From NCBI GenBank assembly GCA_036397835.1, contig DASWIG010000300.1:30020-94019 (forward strand): a stretch of 64,000 nucleotides of DNA. The letters run 5' to 3'. A model generated the notes under the pieces. That model did not search any database, was not told where the DNA came from, and saw nothing but the letters and a program-made list of their open reading frames with translations. The translations under genes and the position numbers were made by a program. The stretch's first letter is position 1; the number at the start of each line of letters is the position of its first letter. Source of the stretch: DASWIG01 sp036397835 (GTDB lineage Bacteria > Acidobacteriota > Thermoanaerobaculia > Multivoradales > J023). Shown in pieces: positions 1-10,144 of the stretch.

Positions 1-3000
1 GTGGTGGGGTCGAAGAGGCCGGCCATGTACTCCCACGAAACCAGAACCTCGTCCGCCTTCTCGATCACCGAGAGCGTCAGGTCGAATTTCGCCGTGCGGG
101 TCTCGACCTTGAGCGGCTCGAGGGTCAGCCCCTCGATCTCCGGTGGCTCCCGGACCGCGTTCTGCAGCGCGAACATCACCTGGAAGAAGGGCGTGCGGCT
201 CATGTCGCGCCGTGGCTGCAGCTCCTCGACCAGGCGCTCGAAGGGCAGCTCCTGGTGGGCGAAGGCACCGAGCACGGCCTCGCGCACCCGCGCCAGGAGG
301 TCGGCGAAGCTCGGATTGCCCGCCAGGCTGCTGCGCAGCACCAGGGTATTGACGAAGAAGCCGATCAGGCCCGCGGTCTCGCTCCGGTCGCGGTTGGCGA
401 TCGGGGTCCCCACGAGGACGTCGTCCTGACCGGCGTGGCGGTGCAGAAGCGCCTGCAAGGCGGCCACCAGGGTCATGAAGAACGTCACGCCGTGCTCCCG
501 GCCGAGGGAGCGCAGCGCCGCGGCGAGAGCGTCGGGCAAGGGCTGCGTCCAGGTCGCGCCGCGATAGCCGAGCACGGCCTGCCGTGGCCGGTCGGTGGGC
601 AGGTCGAGGGCCGCCGGGGCGTCGGCGAGCTGCCGGCGCCAGTAGTCGAGGTGCTCGGCGAGCACGTCGCCCTGGAGCCAGGTGCGCTGCCAGTGGGCGT
701 AGTCGGCGTATTGCAGGGGAAGCTCCGGCAACGCAGACGGCTCGCCGCGGGAGAAGGCCGCGTAGAGCGACTCGATTTCGCGGGCGAGCACCTCCCGCGA
801 CCAGGCGTCGGAGAGGATGTGGTGCAGAGTGGTCGCCAGCACGTGGTCTTCGGCGCCGAGACGCACGATCCGCAGGCGGAACAATGGTCCGCGCCGAAGG
901 TCGAAAGGCGCGAGGGCTTCGTCCCGCAGGAGGTCCCGCAGCTTCTCCTCGGCCGCGGCCGCGTTTTCGAGGTCGGAGAGCGGCAGGCTCACCGGCGCCG
1001 CCGGATGGACGATCTGAACCGGCTCGCCCGCCACGGTGTCGAAGGTGGTGCGCAGCACCTCGTGGCGCCGCACGATCTCGCTCAGGGTGCGCTCCAGCGC
1101 CCCCTGATCGAGACGGCCTTGCAGGCGCAGGGCGATCGGGATGTGGTAGGTGGGGTTGTGGGGATCGAGCTGCTGCAGGAACCACAGGCGCTGCTGGGCG
1201 AAGGACAGCGGCAGGGGCTGGTCGCGCGGCACCGGCACCAGGGCGGGAGCCGCGTGCCGCGCAGAATCCGCCCCCAGGCTCGCGGCGAGCCCGGCCACCG
1301 TGGGGGTCTCGAAGATCTGCGGCAGCGAGACCTCGGCCCGGCACTCCTCACGCAACCGCGACACCACCCGCATGGCGAGCAGGGAATGCCCGCCGAGCTG
1401 GAAGAAGTTGTCGTCGGCGCCGACGCGCTCGAGGCCGAGCACCGAGGCCCAGACTCGTGCCACCACCTCTTCCTGCGGATTGCGGGGGGCCGCGTAGGCG
1501 GTGGCCGGCCCGATCTCGGGCGCCGGCAGCGCCTGGCGATCGACCTTGAGATTCGGCGTCAGGGGCAGCTCCGGCAGGAAGACGAAGGCGTTGGGGATCT
1601 CGTATTCGGGCAGCCGGTCGCGGAGGAAGGCGCGCAACGCCTCGTCCTCCGGCGGCGGGCCGGGCGCGGCCACCAGGTAGGCGACCAGGCGCGGATCCCC
1701 CGGAGTGTCCTCGCGGACCGTGCAAACCGCCTCGCGAACTGCTTCGTGCCGCGCCAGGCCGGCTTCGATCTCCCCGAGCTCGATCCGGATCCCGTGGATC
1801 CGTACCTGATGGTCGAGGCGGCCGAGATAATCGAGCGCCCCGTCGCGCGCGAGACGCGCGCGGTCGCCGGTTCGGTACAGCCGCTCGCCGCGCCGGCCGC
1901 TGAACGGGTCCGGGATGAAGCGCTCGGCGGTGTGCCGGGGGTCTTGCTGATAGCCGCGCGCCAGACCGGTGCCGCCGAGGCACAGCTCCCCGGGAAGCTC
2001 TTGCGGCAGCGGATGGAGATGGGCGTCGAGCACGTAGACCCTGAGGTTGGCGATCGGAGTGCCGATGGGGATGGGCCGGCGCTCGGGGTCGTTGGCGAGA
2101 GGCCACCAGGTGGCGTCGATGGCCGCCTCGGTAGGGCCGTATTGATTGATGAGCGCGGCGTCCAGGCCACAGCTCCGGACGCGCCGTGCCGTTTCACCGT
2201 CGAGGGCCTCGCCGCCGCTCAGGACGAGGCGCAGGTGGCGGCACAGCGCGATTCCCGGCTCCTCGAGGAAGAGTCGCAGCATCGTCGGCACGAAGTGGAC
2301 GACGCTCACCTCCTGCTCGGTGATCAGGCGCGCCAGGTAGGCCATGTCCTGGTGTCGATCCGGGGGCACCAGGATCAGCCGCGCTCCGGCCGCGAGCGGC
2401 GCGAAGATCTCCCACACCGAGAAGTCGAAGCCGAAGGGCGCCAGTTGCAGGACGGCGTCGCTCTCGGCGAGCGGGTAGGCCGACTGGCTCCACAGCAAGC
2501 GGTTGCACACCGCCCGGTGCGACACCACCACCCCCTTGGGGCGTCCCGTCGATCCCGAGGTATAGATGAGGTAGGCGGCGCCGGCGGCGGCGACCTCGAG
2601 GCCCAGAGCCGTGTCGTCCTCGCGGGCGATGGCCTCGGCGTCGCGGTCGAGCGCTACGACGTCGTAGCCGGTGGCGTCGAGCCGTTGCTCGCCCTCGGCG
2701 TCGACCAGGATCACGCGCGCCCCGCAGTCTTCCAACATGTGCCGGAGGCGGCGCGGGGGATTCGCGGGGTCGAGCGGGACGTACGCCCCCCCGGCCTTGA
2801 GCACGCCGAGCACCGCCACCGTCCTGGCGAGCGAACGGTCCATGGAGATCGCCACCCGGCTCTCGGGGCCCACGCCGCGCCGGCGCAGGTGTCGGGCGAG
2901 CTGATTGGCCCGGCGGTCGAGCTCGCCGTAGGCCAGGCTCCGGCCGCCGATCTGGACGGCGGTTTGCGTCGGCGTCGCCGCCGCCTGACGCTCCACGAGC

Positions 3001-4388
3001 TGGTGGAGGCCGCCGCGGAAGGAGATCTCGGCGTCGGTGGCGTTGAGCTCGTCGAGAGGACGCCGGTCGAGCTCGCCGTCAGGGTACCTCAGGGCGCGCA
3101 GACGGGCTCGGGGATCGCGGACGGCCTGCTCGACCAGACAGGCGAGCCAGCGCCCGAGAGCGGCGATGTCCTCGCGGCGGTAAAGGGCCGGGTCGTAGCG
3201 CAGCAGGGTGCTCAGATCGCCGCCCTGGCGCGCGCATTCGAGTCGGACGCCGAAGCGGCGCAGGCAACTGTAACGCCGGCGGATGGAGAACGCGCGGCCG
3301 TCGCCCGGGGGAGTCTCCGGCGCGGGCTCGACGAATTCGTAGCCGAAGGGGAAGAAGGTCACCCCCGAGCTGGCGACCAGGTCCCACGAGAAGTACTCCT
3401 CCCATGGCGCGGTCTCGCAGCGGCTGGCCGTGACCTGGTCCACCAGCTCGTCGAAGCGCAGCCCGGGGCGCAGCCGCGCCCGCACCGGCAGGTCCTTGGC
3501 GAAGAGCCCCAGGGCCTCCTTGAGCTCCAGGTACTTGCGGCCGTCGCAGGCGGCACCGACCACGACCTCGGAGCGCTCCATCAGCCGTCCGAGCAGCGCC
3601 TGCCAGGCGGCCAGCAAGCACGTCGCGAGCGATGCTGAGCGCGGCGCGGCCCAGTCCTCGAGCGCGCGGACGGCCGCCGGCTCGATGCGGAAGGCGAGCG
3701 AGCAGGGCGCGAATTCGTGGCCTCCGTCGTGCCGCGCCGCCATCGGCAGCGCGAGGGCGGAGAGGCTCGAGAGGTCCCACTGGCGCCAATACGACCTGCC
3801 CTCCTCGGTGTCTTCGACCTCCAGGAGTCCGTTTTGCCATTCGGCGAGGTCGGCGTACTGTATGGGCTCGTCGGCGACATCCTCGCTCGCCAGGTGCGCG
3901 GCGTAGCACCGGTTGAGCTCCCGAGCCAGCAGGTCCAATGCGGCACCGTCCGCCGACAGTCCCGGCAGGGCGAGCGTCAGCACCCATCGCTGCGGCGCGA
4001 GCCGTGCCAGGCAGAGGTGGAGAGGGGGGCCTTGCTCGAGGTCGAAGGGCCGTTGCCGGAGCTCTTCGAAGATGGCCTCGAGCTCCGCCTCCTGCTGCGC
4101 CTCGGCGCGGTCCGTGAGGTCCCGCTCGGCACAGGCCGGCGCACAGCGGTCCCGGATCACCTGACCCGGGACCTTGAGGCCGGAAACGCACTGATAGCAG
4201 GTGCGGAGGATCTCGTGGCGCTCCACCGTGGCCGCGAGCGCGGCGGCGAGAGCCTGCCGGTCGAGGTCGCCGCCGATTTCGATCGCACCGACGACCCGAT
4301 AAGCCTGGCCGCCGTCCACCCGGCCCAGGGACCAGAGATACCGCTGTTGCGGCGAGAGCCGAAATACCTCAGGGGCTAGCGCTGTCAT
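1..4388 (-). CDS. NRPS, condensation-like domain-A-T-C, partial (runs off window)
   Basis: This is the tenth gene of the operon. It is read from ATG at 4388 and is open for 1,462 codons to the left edge, so its C-terminus is missing. Domains by eye: condensation-like domain (residues ~10-440), adenylation (~460-960; core YTSGSTGRPKG near 611), carrier with GGHS (Ser ~1001), then a condensation domain with HHILSDA near 1189. In the first domain the HHxxxDG site reads LPGLSADGA, so the catalytic histidines are absent. The second C domain keeps HHxxxD but has Ala for the final Gly. The A-domain code reads roughly D-F-W-H-L-G-Q-I-D-K. It is nearest to Ser-type codes I remember, but 301 Gly and 322 Gln differ, so the substrate is open. 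The ATG overlaps the stop of the preceding stand-alone C gene (ATGA), with AAAGGAG upstream. The two together make one split C / C-like-A-T module. Confidence 0.9.
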   Translation of the reverse strand, partial: MTALAPEVFRLSPQQRYLWSLGRVDGGQAYRVVGAIEIGGDLDRQALAAALAATVERHEILRTCYQCVSGLKVPGQVIRDRCAPACAERDLTDRAEAQQEAELEAIFEELRQRPFDLEQGPPLHLCLARLAPQRWVLTLALPGLSADGAALDLLARELNRCYAAHLASEDVADEPIQYADLAEWQNGLLEVEDTEEGRSYWRQWDLSSLSALALPMAARHDGGHEFAPCSLAFRIEPAAVRALEDWAAPRSASLATCLLAAWQALLGRLMERSEVVVGAACDGRKYLELKEALGLFAKDLPVRARLRPGLRFDELVDQVTASRCETAPWEEYFSWDLVASSGVTFFPFGYEFVEPAPETPPGDGRAFSIRRRYSCLRRFGVRLECARQGGDLSTLLRYDPALYRREDIAALGRWLACLVEQAVRDPRARLRALRYPDGELDRRPLDELNATDAEISFRGGLHQLVERQAAATPTQTAVQIGGRSLAYGELDRRANQLARHLRRRGVGPESRVAISMDRSLARTVAVLGVLKAGGAYVPLDPANPPRRLRHMLEDCGARVILVDAEGEQRLDATGYDVVALDRDAEAIAREDDTALGLEVAAAGAAYLIYTSGSTGRPKGVVVSHRAVCNRLLWSQSAYPLAESDAVLQLAPFGFDFSVWEIFAPLAAGARLILVPPDRHQDMAYLARLITEQEVSVVHFVPTMLRLFLEEPGIALCRHLRLVLSGGEALDGETARRVRSCGLDAALINQYGPTEAAIDATWWPLANDPERRPIPIGTPIANLRVYVLDAHLHPLPQELPGELCLGGTGLARGYQQDPRHTAERFIPDPFSGRRGERLYRTGDRARLARDGALDYLGRLDHQVRIHGIRIELGEIEAGLARHEAVREAVCTVREDTPGDPRLVAYLVAAPGPPPEDEALRAFLRDRLPEYEIPNAFVFLPELPLTPNLKVDRQALPAPEIGPATAYAAPRNPQEEVVARVWASVLGLERVGADDNFFQLGGHSLLAMRVVSRLREECRAEVSLPQIFETPTVAGLAASLGADSARHAAPALVPVPRDQPLPLSFAQQRLWFLQQLDPHNPTYHIPIALRLQGRLDQGALERTLSEIVRRHEVLRTTFDTVAGEPVQIVHPAAPVSLPLSDLENAAAAEEKLRDLLRDEALAPFDLRRGPLFRLRIVRLGAEDHVLATTLHHILSDAWSREVLAREIESLYAAFSRGEPSALPELPLQYADYAHWQRTWLQGDVLAEHLDYWRRQLADAPAALDLPTDRPRQAVLGYRGATWTQPLPDALAAALRSLGREHGVTFFMTLVAALQALLHRHAGQDDVLVGTPIANRDRSETAGLIGFFVNTLVLRSSLAGNPSFADLLARVREAVLGAFAHQELPFERLVEELQPRRDMSRTPFFQVMFALQNAVREPPEIEGLTLEPLKVETRTAKFDLTLSVIEKADEVLVSWEYMAGLFDPT

Positions 4389-5863
4389 CGACTCGCTCCT
4401 TTCTGAAGAGCATGCACGTCTTGTCTTCCGGTCCTGAGACCTCGCAACCGCTGGACGTTGGCCTGCCGCAGCTTCGTCGCCGCCTCCTGTTCGCGCTGGC
4501 GGCGGCCGTGCTCGAGGTCCTCGAGCACGGCGGCAAGGTCTTGACGGGGCCGCTCGGCGAAGGCGTCGAGGACGGTCGAGAGATCGCCGAGGAGCTGCCC
4601 CACCCGGCCGGCGCTGAACCGGGAGCGGTCGAAGTTCAGGATCAGGATCAGCTCCTCCTCCGGCTCCGCCTCGAGCGTGAGGGGATAGTTGGTCGAGCCG
4701 CCGCGGAAACGGGCGTGGGCGACCCTCAGAGCGCCGGCCTCGGCGTCCGGCGCCGCCAGCGCCGGGCCGTTCTGGAAGGCGAGGAACGTCGAGAAGAGGG
4801 GGCGCTCTCGAGGCAGCTCGCTCCAACCCTGGACGTCGATCAGCGGGCAGAACTCATACTGCCGGATCGCGAGCTGAGCGTCCTGGAGCTGGCGCAGCCA
4901 GTCGAGAAGCGCTCGCCGCGGCTCGACGCGCGCCCGCACCGGCACGGCGTTGACGAAAGGGCCGACCGTCCATTCGACGCCCGGCAATCCGGGGGGCCGC
5001 CCGGAGACGGCGGCCCCGAAGACCACGTCGTCGCGGCCGCTCGTCTGAGCGAGAACCAGCGCCCAGGCTCCTTGGACGAGGGTGTTGAGGGTGAGCCGGT
5101 GCCGGCGCGCCAGCTCGCGCAACGCGCTCGTCCGTCGTCGCGAGAGCTGGATCCGCCGCGCGTCGACGCCGTCGCCCGCCGCGTGCGAGCCGCGGTCGGG
5201 CTCGCGGTCGGCCGGCAGAGGAGTGGGAGCGCGAAAGCCGCGCAACGTGTCCCGCCAGAACGCCTCGGCGCCGCTCCCGGCTCCGTGGCGCGTCCAGCCG
5301 CGCAGCCATTCGATGTAGCCGCGGAAGCTCGGCGCGGGCGGGAGCCGCGCCTCTTCGCCGCCGGTCAACGCCTGATAGAGCCGGAGCAGCTCGCGGACGA
5401 CGATCGCCTCCGCCCAGCCGTCCATGATCAGGTGGTGGAAGCTCCACAGCAGGTCGCAGCGGTCGAAAGCCAGCTTGCACAGAACGAGACGCGTCAGCGG
5501 CGCCCGGTCGAAGCGGAAGCCCTGCTCGCGGTCCGCTTCCAGCAGCCGGGTCCAATCGTGTTGCTGATCGGCCGCGGAGCGATCGCTCCAGTCGAGCTCC
5601 CGGACCGGCAGCTTGACGTCGCGCAAGACGACCTGGACCGCCTCGTCGAGACCCTCCCAGGCGAAGGCGGTCCTGAAGATGGCGTGCCGATCGACGAGCG
5701 CCTGCGCCGCCCGGAGGAAGGCGAGACGATCGAAAGGGCCTTCCAGCGAGCAGGTGAACTGCGAGGTATACAGCCCCGGCCGCGGATGGAGGAGCCCGTG
5801 GAAGAGGATGCCGTGCTGGAGCGGCGACGGGGGATAGACGTCTTGGATGTCTTCTCGGTGCAT
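4385..5863 (-). CDS. Stand-alone NRPS condensation domain protein
   Basis: A 492-residue protein consisting of one condensation domain and a charged tail. The catalytic motif is intact (FHHLIMDGW, about residue 146), so it can form a peptide bond. The N-terminus (YPPSPLQHGILFHGLL) resembles DCL or dual C/E domains rather than the LSFAQERLWFL starts of the LCL domains in the large synthetase upstream. The second HH motif expected of a dual C/E domain was not seen. The last ~55 residues are basic and helical-looking, perhaps a docking tail for the next protein. The gene starts 12 bp after the previous stop behind GGAGACAGACG and overlaps the next gene by ATGA. It probably supplies the condensation step for the following protein, whose own first domain lacks catalytic histidines. 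Confidence 0.9.
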   Translation of the reverse strand: MHREDIQDVYPPSPLQHGILFHGLLHPRPGLYTSQFTCSLEGPFDRLAFLRAAQALVDRHAIFRTAFAWEGLDEAVQVVLRDVKLPVRELDWSDRSAADQQHDWTRLLEADREQGFRFDRAPLTRLVLCKLAFDRCDLLWSFHHLIMDGWAEAIVVRELLRLYQALTGGEEARLPPAPSFRGYIEWLRGWTRHGAGSGAEAFWRDTLRGFRAPTPLPADREPDRGSHAAGDGVDARRIQLSRRRTSALRELARRHRLTLNTLVQGAWALVLAQTSGRDDVVFGAAVSGRPPGLPGVEWTVGPFVNAVPVRARVEPRRALLDWLRQLQDAQLAIRQYEFCPLIDVQGWSELPRERPLFSTFLAFQNGPALAAPDAEAGALRVAHARFRGGSTNYPLTLEAEPEEELILILNFDRSRFSAGRVGQLLGDLSTVLDAFAERPRQDLAAVLEDLEHGRRQREQEAATKLRQANVQRLRGLRTGRQDVHALQKGASR

Positions 5864-5875
5864 CGTCTGTCTCCG

Positions 5876-8800
5876 TCAATCCTCGGCGCGGCCGACCTGG
5901 CCGGAGATCCGGCGCAGCACTTCCTCCGCCGCCGGGCCGAAGGCCTGGTCTACGGACTGCGGGACCCGGGCCGTGGCGGCGATCGCCGCCAGCTCGGCGA
6001 TCGTGGGATGGCGGAAGATCGCCATCGGCGAGAGCTCCAGCCTTCCCGTCTGATTGGCGCGGGCGGCGATCTGAATGCCGTAGACCGAGTCGCCGCCGAG
6101 CTCGAAGAAGTTGTCGTGCACGCCGATCCTCTCGACCCCCAGCACCTCGGCCCACAGGTCGGCGAGCATGGCTTCGGTCGAGTTCCTCGGCGCCACGAAA
6201 GGTCTTTCACCGTGGCGCCGGGCGACGTCGGGTGCGGGCAGCCGCCGCCGATCGACCTTGCCGTTGGGCGTCAGCGGCAGGGCGTCGAGGGCCACGAAGC
6301 TCGCCGGCACCATGAACTCGGGCAAGGTCGCGCGCAGGAAACGGCGCAGGGCGTCCACCGTCGGCTCGTCTTGCGCGGGCACCCAATACGCCACCAGGCG
6401 AATCGCAGCAGGGGGAGCGTCGTGTGCCACGACCACGGCCTGCCGCACTCCGGGGTGAGCGTTCAGGCGCGCCGCGACCTCTCCTGGCTCGACCCGGAAG
6501 CCGCGTATCTTCACCTGCTGATCGATCCGGCCGAGGATCTCGAGCTGGTGGCCGGGCAGGTAGCGGACGTGGTCGCCGGTGCGATAGAGGCGCGCTCCGG
6601 GCGCGGCCGAGTACGGGTGGGGCACGAAGCGTTCCGCGGTCTCGCCGGGGCGGCCGAGATAGCCCCGCGCCAGACCCGGACCGCCGATCAGGAGCTCGCC
6701 CGGCACGCCCACCGGCACCGGGCCGAAGCGCTCGTCGAGCGCCAGCGCCTGAGCTTGCGCGATCGGGCGCCCGATGGGCACCGAGTGGGCCAACGTGAAG
6801 AGCTCAGGATCGGCGCCGCGGAGGCGGAAGGTGGTCGCCCCTACCGTGGCCTCGGTGGGGCCGTAATGGTTGATCACCTCGGGCGTGGCGGCGGCTTGCG
6901 CGAGTCGCTCCCGAAGCGCCGGCGAGAAGACCTCGCCGCCCAGGATCAGGAACTTTCGGGGCAAGACCTCGCCGGCGTTGCCGGCGGCGGCGAGCGCGGC
7001 GAAATGGGACGGGACGATCTTCAAGACGTCGATCCGGTGCTCGGCGACGTAGCTCGCGAAGGCTTCGGCGCCGGCGAGCACCTCGCGCTCGACGAGGTGG
7101 AGGGTGCCGCCGCTGACGAGGGAGACGAAGACGGACGTGTTGCCGAGGTCGGCGGCGATGGTCGAGACCGCCGCGAAGCTCATCGCCGGCGCCGCGCCGT
7201 CGGCTCCGAGGTCCAACAGCTCGCGGATCGTCTGCGCGTACTGAGCGAGCCCCTGATGGGTGATCGCCACCGCTTTGGGGCGTCCCGTCGAGCCGGAGGT
7301 GTAGATGACGTAGGCCAACGAGAGCGAGTCGGGCGCCGCTTCGACGGCAGGCTCGGATTTGCCCGAGCCCACCTCGGGAACGGTAAGGTGGAGGTTCTCC
7401 GTTCCCAGGTCGGCAAAGAGATCGCTCAGGGTCTCGTCGGTGACGACCCGCGACACGCCGGCGTCCCGCAGCAGCTCGCGCAGCCGCTGCGGCGGGGTCT
7501 CGGGATCGAGGGGGAGATAGGCGCCGCCGGCCTTCAAGATGCCCAGCAGACCGGCGATGAGGTGGACCGAGCGCTCGGCGCACAGGGCCACGATTTCCTG
7601 GGCCCGAAGCCCGCGCCGCCGGAGAGCCCGTGCCACCCCGTCGGCCCGCGCGTCGAGCTCCGCGTAGGACCACCGGCGCGCGCCGCAGACGACCGCCGGC
7701 CGACCGGGAAAGCGCGCGGCCGCGTCTTCGAAGAGGCGTACGACGTTCGTCCCGATGGGCCGGCCAGGCGGCGGTGGCGGCGGCTCGCAACTATCGATCC
7801 GGAGGTCGTCGAGGCGGGAATCCACGTGGGCGCAAGCGCTCTCGATCACCGCCTGGAAACCGGCTTCGATGCGGCGGGCGTCGTCCTCGGAAAAAAGCGC
7901 CGAGTCGTAGCGCAGCGCCACCGCCGGCGAGCCCCGCCGCAACGTCCAGCAGAGCTTGAGCTTGAAACGGTCGGGGTCGGAGCGCAGCTCCATGGGGACC
8001 AGGCAGGCCGCGCCGAGATCGACGGGGGCCGGCGTCGGGTACGCCTCGAACAGATAGGGGAGGGAGAACGTGCCGCCGCGGCAGAGCTCCTGCCATTCGC
8101 GATACTCCCCGAGCAGCGCCGCGGTCGCTCTCACCGTGTCCCGGAAGCGGTCCGCCTTGCGCAGGGGCTCGCTCAGGGGCAGGTATTTCGCGAACGGGCC
8201 GAGCGCGTCGGCGAGCTGCTCGCAGTAGCGGCCGTCGAAAGCCACGCCTACGGGAAGGTCCCAGCGGCGGCTGAAGCGGCAGAGCAAGATCCTCCAGCAC
8301 GCAAGGAGAAAGGACTCGGGCCTCACCTCGAGCGCCTGCGCTCGGGAGAGGATGCTCTCGACGCGCTCGACTGAGAGGTCGAAGGGATGTTCCCGGGGCG
8401 TGAAGTCGCCGGCTCGAGGACGCTCGAAGAGGATGCGTACGTCCGCGGAATCGGCCGGTTGGCGCTGGTTCCAGAATCTGCGGCCGGCCGCCGCCGCGTC
8501 GTCCTCGAGCAGCTCGTGGAGGGCTTCGGAGACGTCGGCGAACTGCAAGGCTTCCTGGTGGCGCGTCCGTCCCTGCAGGCGGGCCAGGTAGGAGCGGCCG
8601 ATTTCCGCCACCAGGTGGTTCAGCGTCGCCACGTCGGCGGCCAGCGACGGCAGGGTGAGGAAAACATGTCTCCGCTCCGCTGCCGCCGCCAGCGTCAGGC
8701 GGAGCAGCGGTCCGTGCTCGAGATCGAAAGGCTCCGCTCCGTCCTCGTGGGCGATCGACTCGAGGGCGCGTCGGCGAGCCTCCTCGTCGGCGGGGAGCTC

Positions 8801-9064
8801 GACGCGGCGCCAGCGCGGCTCGTCGCGTTCGGCGATGACCTGGAACGGCGTCTTGAATCCCCGCCTCGCGACGAAGCGGGTACGAAGGATCTCGTGCCGC
8901 AGGACGACGTCCCGGACCGCTTGCCGCAACTGCGCTTCGTCCAGCTCGCCTTCGACCCGCCAGTGCGACTGCGCGCAATAGAGCGAGCCGGTGCTCGTCA
9001 GGTCCCAGAGATGGCCCTGCTCCGGGGACAGGCGAAAACCAACGATCGTGTCGACAGGCGCCAT
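5876..9064 (-). CDS. NRPS, condensation-like domain-A(Asp)-T
   Basis: A 1,062-residue synthetase. Residues ~8-430 are condensation-like, but the HHxxxDG position reads LPSLAADVAT (about 140), so it should not condense. Adenylation spans ~450-960 (core YTSGSTGRPKAV near 590) and is followed by a carrier with GGDS (Ser ~992). The A-domain shows VSTIAADLGNT and KIVPSHF and gives the by-eye code D-L-T-K-I-G-H-V-G-K. This is within conservative I/V swaps of the Asp code DLTKVGHIGK, so aspartate is the best-supported substrate in the operon. It sits 34 bp behind a TauD/AsnO-type dioxygenase, which fits beta-hydroxyaspartate formation on this carrier. Known family context: condensation-like interface domains without HHxxxDG accompany stand-alone beta-hydroxylases in some siderophore synthetases. 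The hydroxylation is inferred. Confidence 0.9.
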   Translation of the reverse strand: MAPVDTIVGFRLSPEQGHLWDLTSTGSLYCAQSHWRVEGELDEAQLRQAVRDVVLRHEILRTRFVARRGFKTPFQVIAERDEPRWRRVELPADEEARRRALESIAHEDGAEPFDLEHGPLLRLTLAAAAERRHVFLTLPSLAADVATLNHLVAEIGRSYLARLQGRTRHQEALQFADVSEALHELLEDDAAAAGRRFWNQRQPADSADVRILFERPRAGDFTPREHPFDLSVERVESILSRAQALEVRPESFLLACWRILLCRFSRRWDLPVGVAFDGRYCEQLADALGPFAKYLPLSEPLRKADRFRDTVRATAALLGEYREWQELCRGGTFSLPYLFEAYPTPAPVDLGAACLVPMELRSDPDRFKLKLCWTLRRGSPAVALRYDSALFSEDDARRIEAGFQAVIESACAHVDSRLDDLRIDSCEPPPPPPGRPIGTNVVRLFEDAAARFPGRPAVVCGARRWSYAELDARADGVARALRRRGLRAQEIVALCAERSVHLIAGLLGILKAGGAYLPLDPETPPQRLRELLRDAGVSRVVTDETLSDLFADLGTENLHLTVPEVGSGKSEPAVEAAPDSLSLAYVIYTSGSTGRPKAVAITHQGLAQYAQTIRELLDLGADGAAPAMSFAAVSTIAADLGNTSVFVSLVSGGTLHLVEREVLAGAEAFASYVAEHRIDVLKIVPSHFAALAAAGNAGEVLPRKFLILGGEVFSPALRERLAQAAATPEVINHYGPTEATVGATTFRLRGADPELFTLAHSVPIGRPIAQAQALALDERFGPVPVGVPGELLIGGPGLARGYLGRPGETAERFVPHPYSAAPGARLYRTGDHVRYLPGHQLEILGRIDQQVKIRGFRVEPGEVAARLNAHPGVRQAVVVAHDAPPAAIRLVAYWVPAQDEPTVDALRRFLRATLPEFMVPASFVALDALPLTPNGKVDRRRLPAPDVARRHGERPFVAPRNSTEAMLADLWAEVLGVERIGVHDNFFELGGDSVYGIQIAARANQTGRLELSPMAIFRHPTIAELAAIAATARVPQSVDQAFGPAAEEVLRRISGQVGRAED

Positions 9065-9098
9065 GCTTCACCGTCCTTGCGTCAGTTTTTGACTTCCG

Positions 9099-10124
9099 TC
9101 AGCTTTCGAGATCTTCCCGGCGGCAGATCTCGCCCATGGCGACGGCCACCTTGCGCGGACCGACGAACGTATTCCTGGAGTGCGCCGTCAGCATGTTGTC
9201 GACCATCAACACGTCGCCTTGCTCCCAAGGGAAGGAGACCGCGAGCTGGTCGTAGAGACCGTTGACGACCTCGACGATCGCGTCGTCGATCGGCGTTCCG
9301 TCGCCGAAGCTGACGTTGCGGGGAAGGCGTTCGACCCCGAAAAGGTCTGCGAGAGATCGGCGCAGCCCTGCCGACAGGCAGGCCGGATGGTGCAACTGGA
9401 TCTGATTGAAGAAGACGTGGTCGCCGGTCCGCGGATGCCGGGCGGTGCCCGGACCGCTCTGAGAGGTCCTGAGAAATCCCTCGCGGGTCCATTCGCAGGC
9501 CGTCCCGTTCTCGCGACAGATCTTCTCCACCTCGGCCCGGCTCTCGGTGCTGAAGAAGTCCTGCCAGCTTACGTCGAAGCCGTCCACGAAGTGGCGGACG
9601 TAGAGCAGGCCCTTGTCCGCGAAAAGGCTCCGTATCTCGCATGGCAGCGCCTCGTACATGGCCCGGCAATCGACGATGGGCGTTTCGCCGCCTTTCTGCG
9701 CGACCACGACGGAATAGAAAAGCTGCCGCATGGGCCAGCAGGGAGTATGGGCGGCCTCGTTGTGGAAAAGGATCCGCTGATCGGCGGGATAGGGAGTCGA
9801 TTGGTAGACCTGCTTTCCCTCCTGCTCGCGGGGAAGGTCGCCGTACTCGCTGTAGAGGTCGGAGCACAGGGCACGGGCGAAGCGTTCGAACTCCGCGATC
9901 GAGCCGAGGTCGAAGCGTCTGAAGAGCACCCCGCCGTGCGACGAGAGTCGATCCTCGACCCATGGCCTGTTTTGCTGCGCCCATGCGACAGCTTCGAGGT
10001 CAGGGGCTTCCGGCTCGACCACCAGCGGCAGACGGTGGTCATTCAAGAGTCGCGTCCTCACGACCGCGGAGGCACTGAGATCGATGGCCTTCCTGCTTCG
10101 AATCTTGAGTGTCTTGGTGCCCAT
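9099..10124 (-). CDS. TauD/AsnO-type Fe(II)/2-oxoglutarate dioxygenase
   Basis: A 341-residue single-domain non-haem iron oxygenase. It has the HxE...H triad of the AsnO/SyrP/clavaminate synthase branch: H121-N-E123, distal H315 in DNMLTAHSR, and R324 in VGPRK as the likely 2-oxoglutarate anchor. KGGETP (144-149) and the FGDGTPID segment (~273-280) are also typical. Members of this branch hydroxylate beta-carbons of amino acids, free or carrier-bound. It lies between a stand-alone C gene and the Asp-selecting condensation-like-A-T gene, so beta-hydroxylation of Asp on that carrier is the simplest role. Start at ATG 10124 is supported by GGAGAA; further upstream the same frame is only a shadow of the preceding genes. 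Confidence 0.9.
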   Translation of the reverse strand: MGTKTLKIRSRKAIDLSASAVVRTRLLNDHRLPLVVEPEAPDLEAVAWAQQNRPWVEDRLSSHGGVLFRRFDLGSIAEFERFARALCSDLYSEYGDLPREQEGKQVYQSTPYPADQRILFHNEAAHTPCWPMRQLFYSVVVAQKGGETPIVDCRAMYEALPCEIRSLFADKGLLYVRHFVDGFDVSWQDFFSTESRAEVEKICRENGTACEWTREGFLRTSQSGPGTARHPRTGDHVFFNQIQLHHPACLSAGLRRSLADLFGVERLPRNVSFGDGTPIDDAIVEVVNGLYDQLAVSFPWEQGDVLMVDNMLTAHSRNTFVGPRKVAVAMGEICRREDLES

Positions 10125-10144
10125 GGTTTTCTCCGGAGGGGACG

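Noticed and set aside
255..3638. Very long open frame on the + strand (similar ones at 4412-8374, 19465-23952 and 36260-43996)
   Set aside because: These are antisense to NRPS genes with clear domains. Their translations are low-complexity Arg/Gly/Glu/His-rich text without motifs, as expected when G/C third positions suppress stops on the opposite strand.
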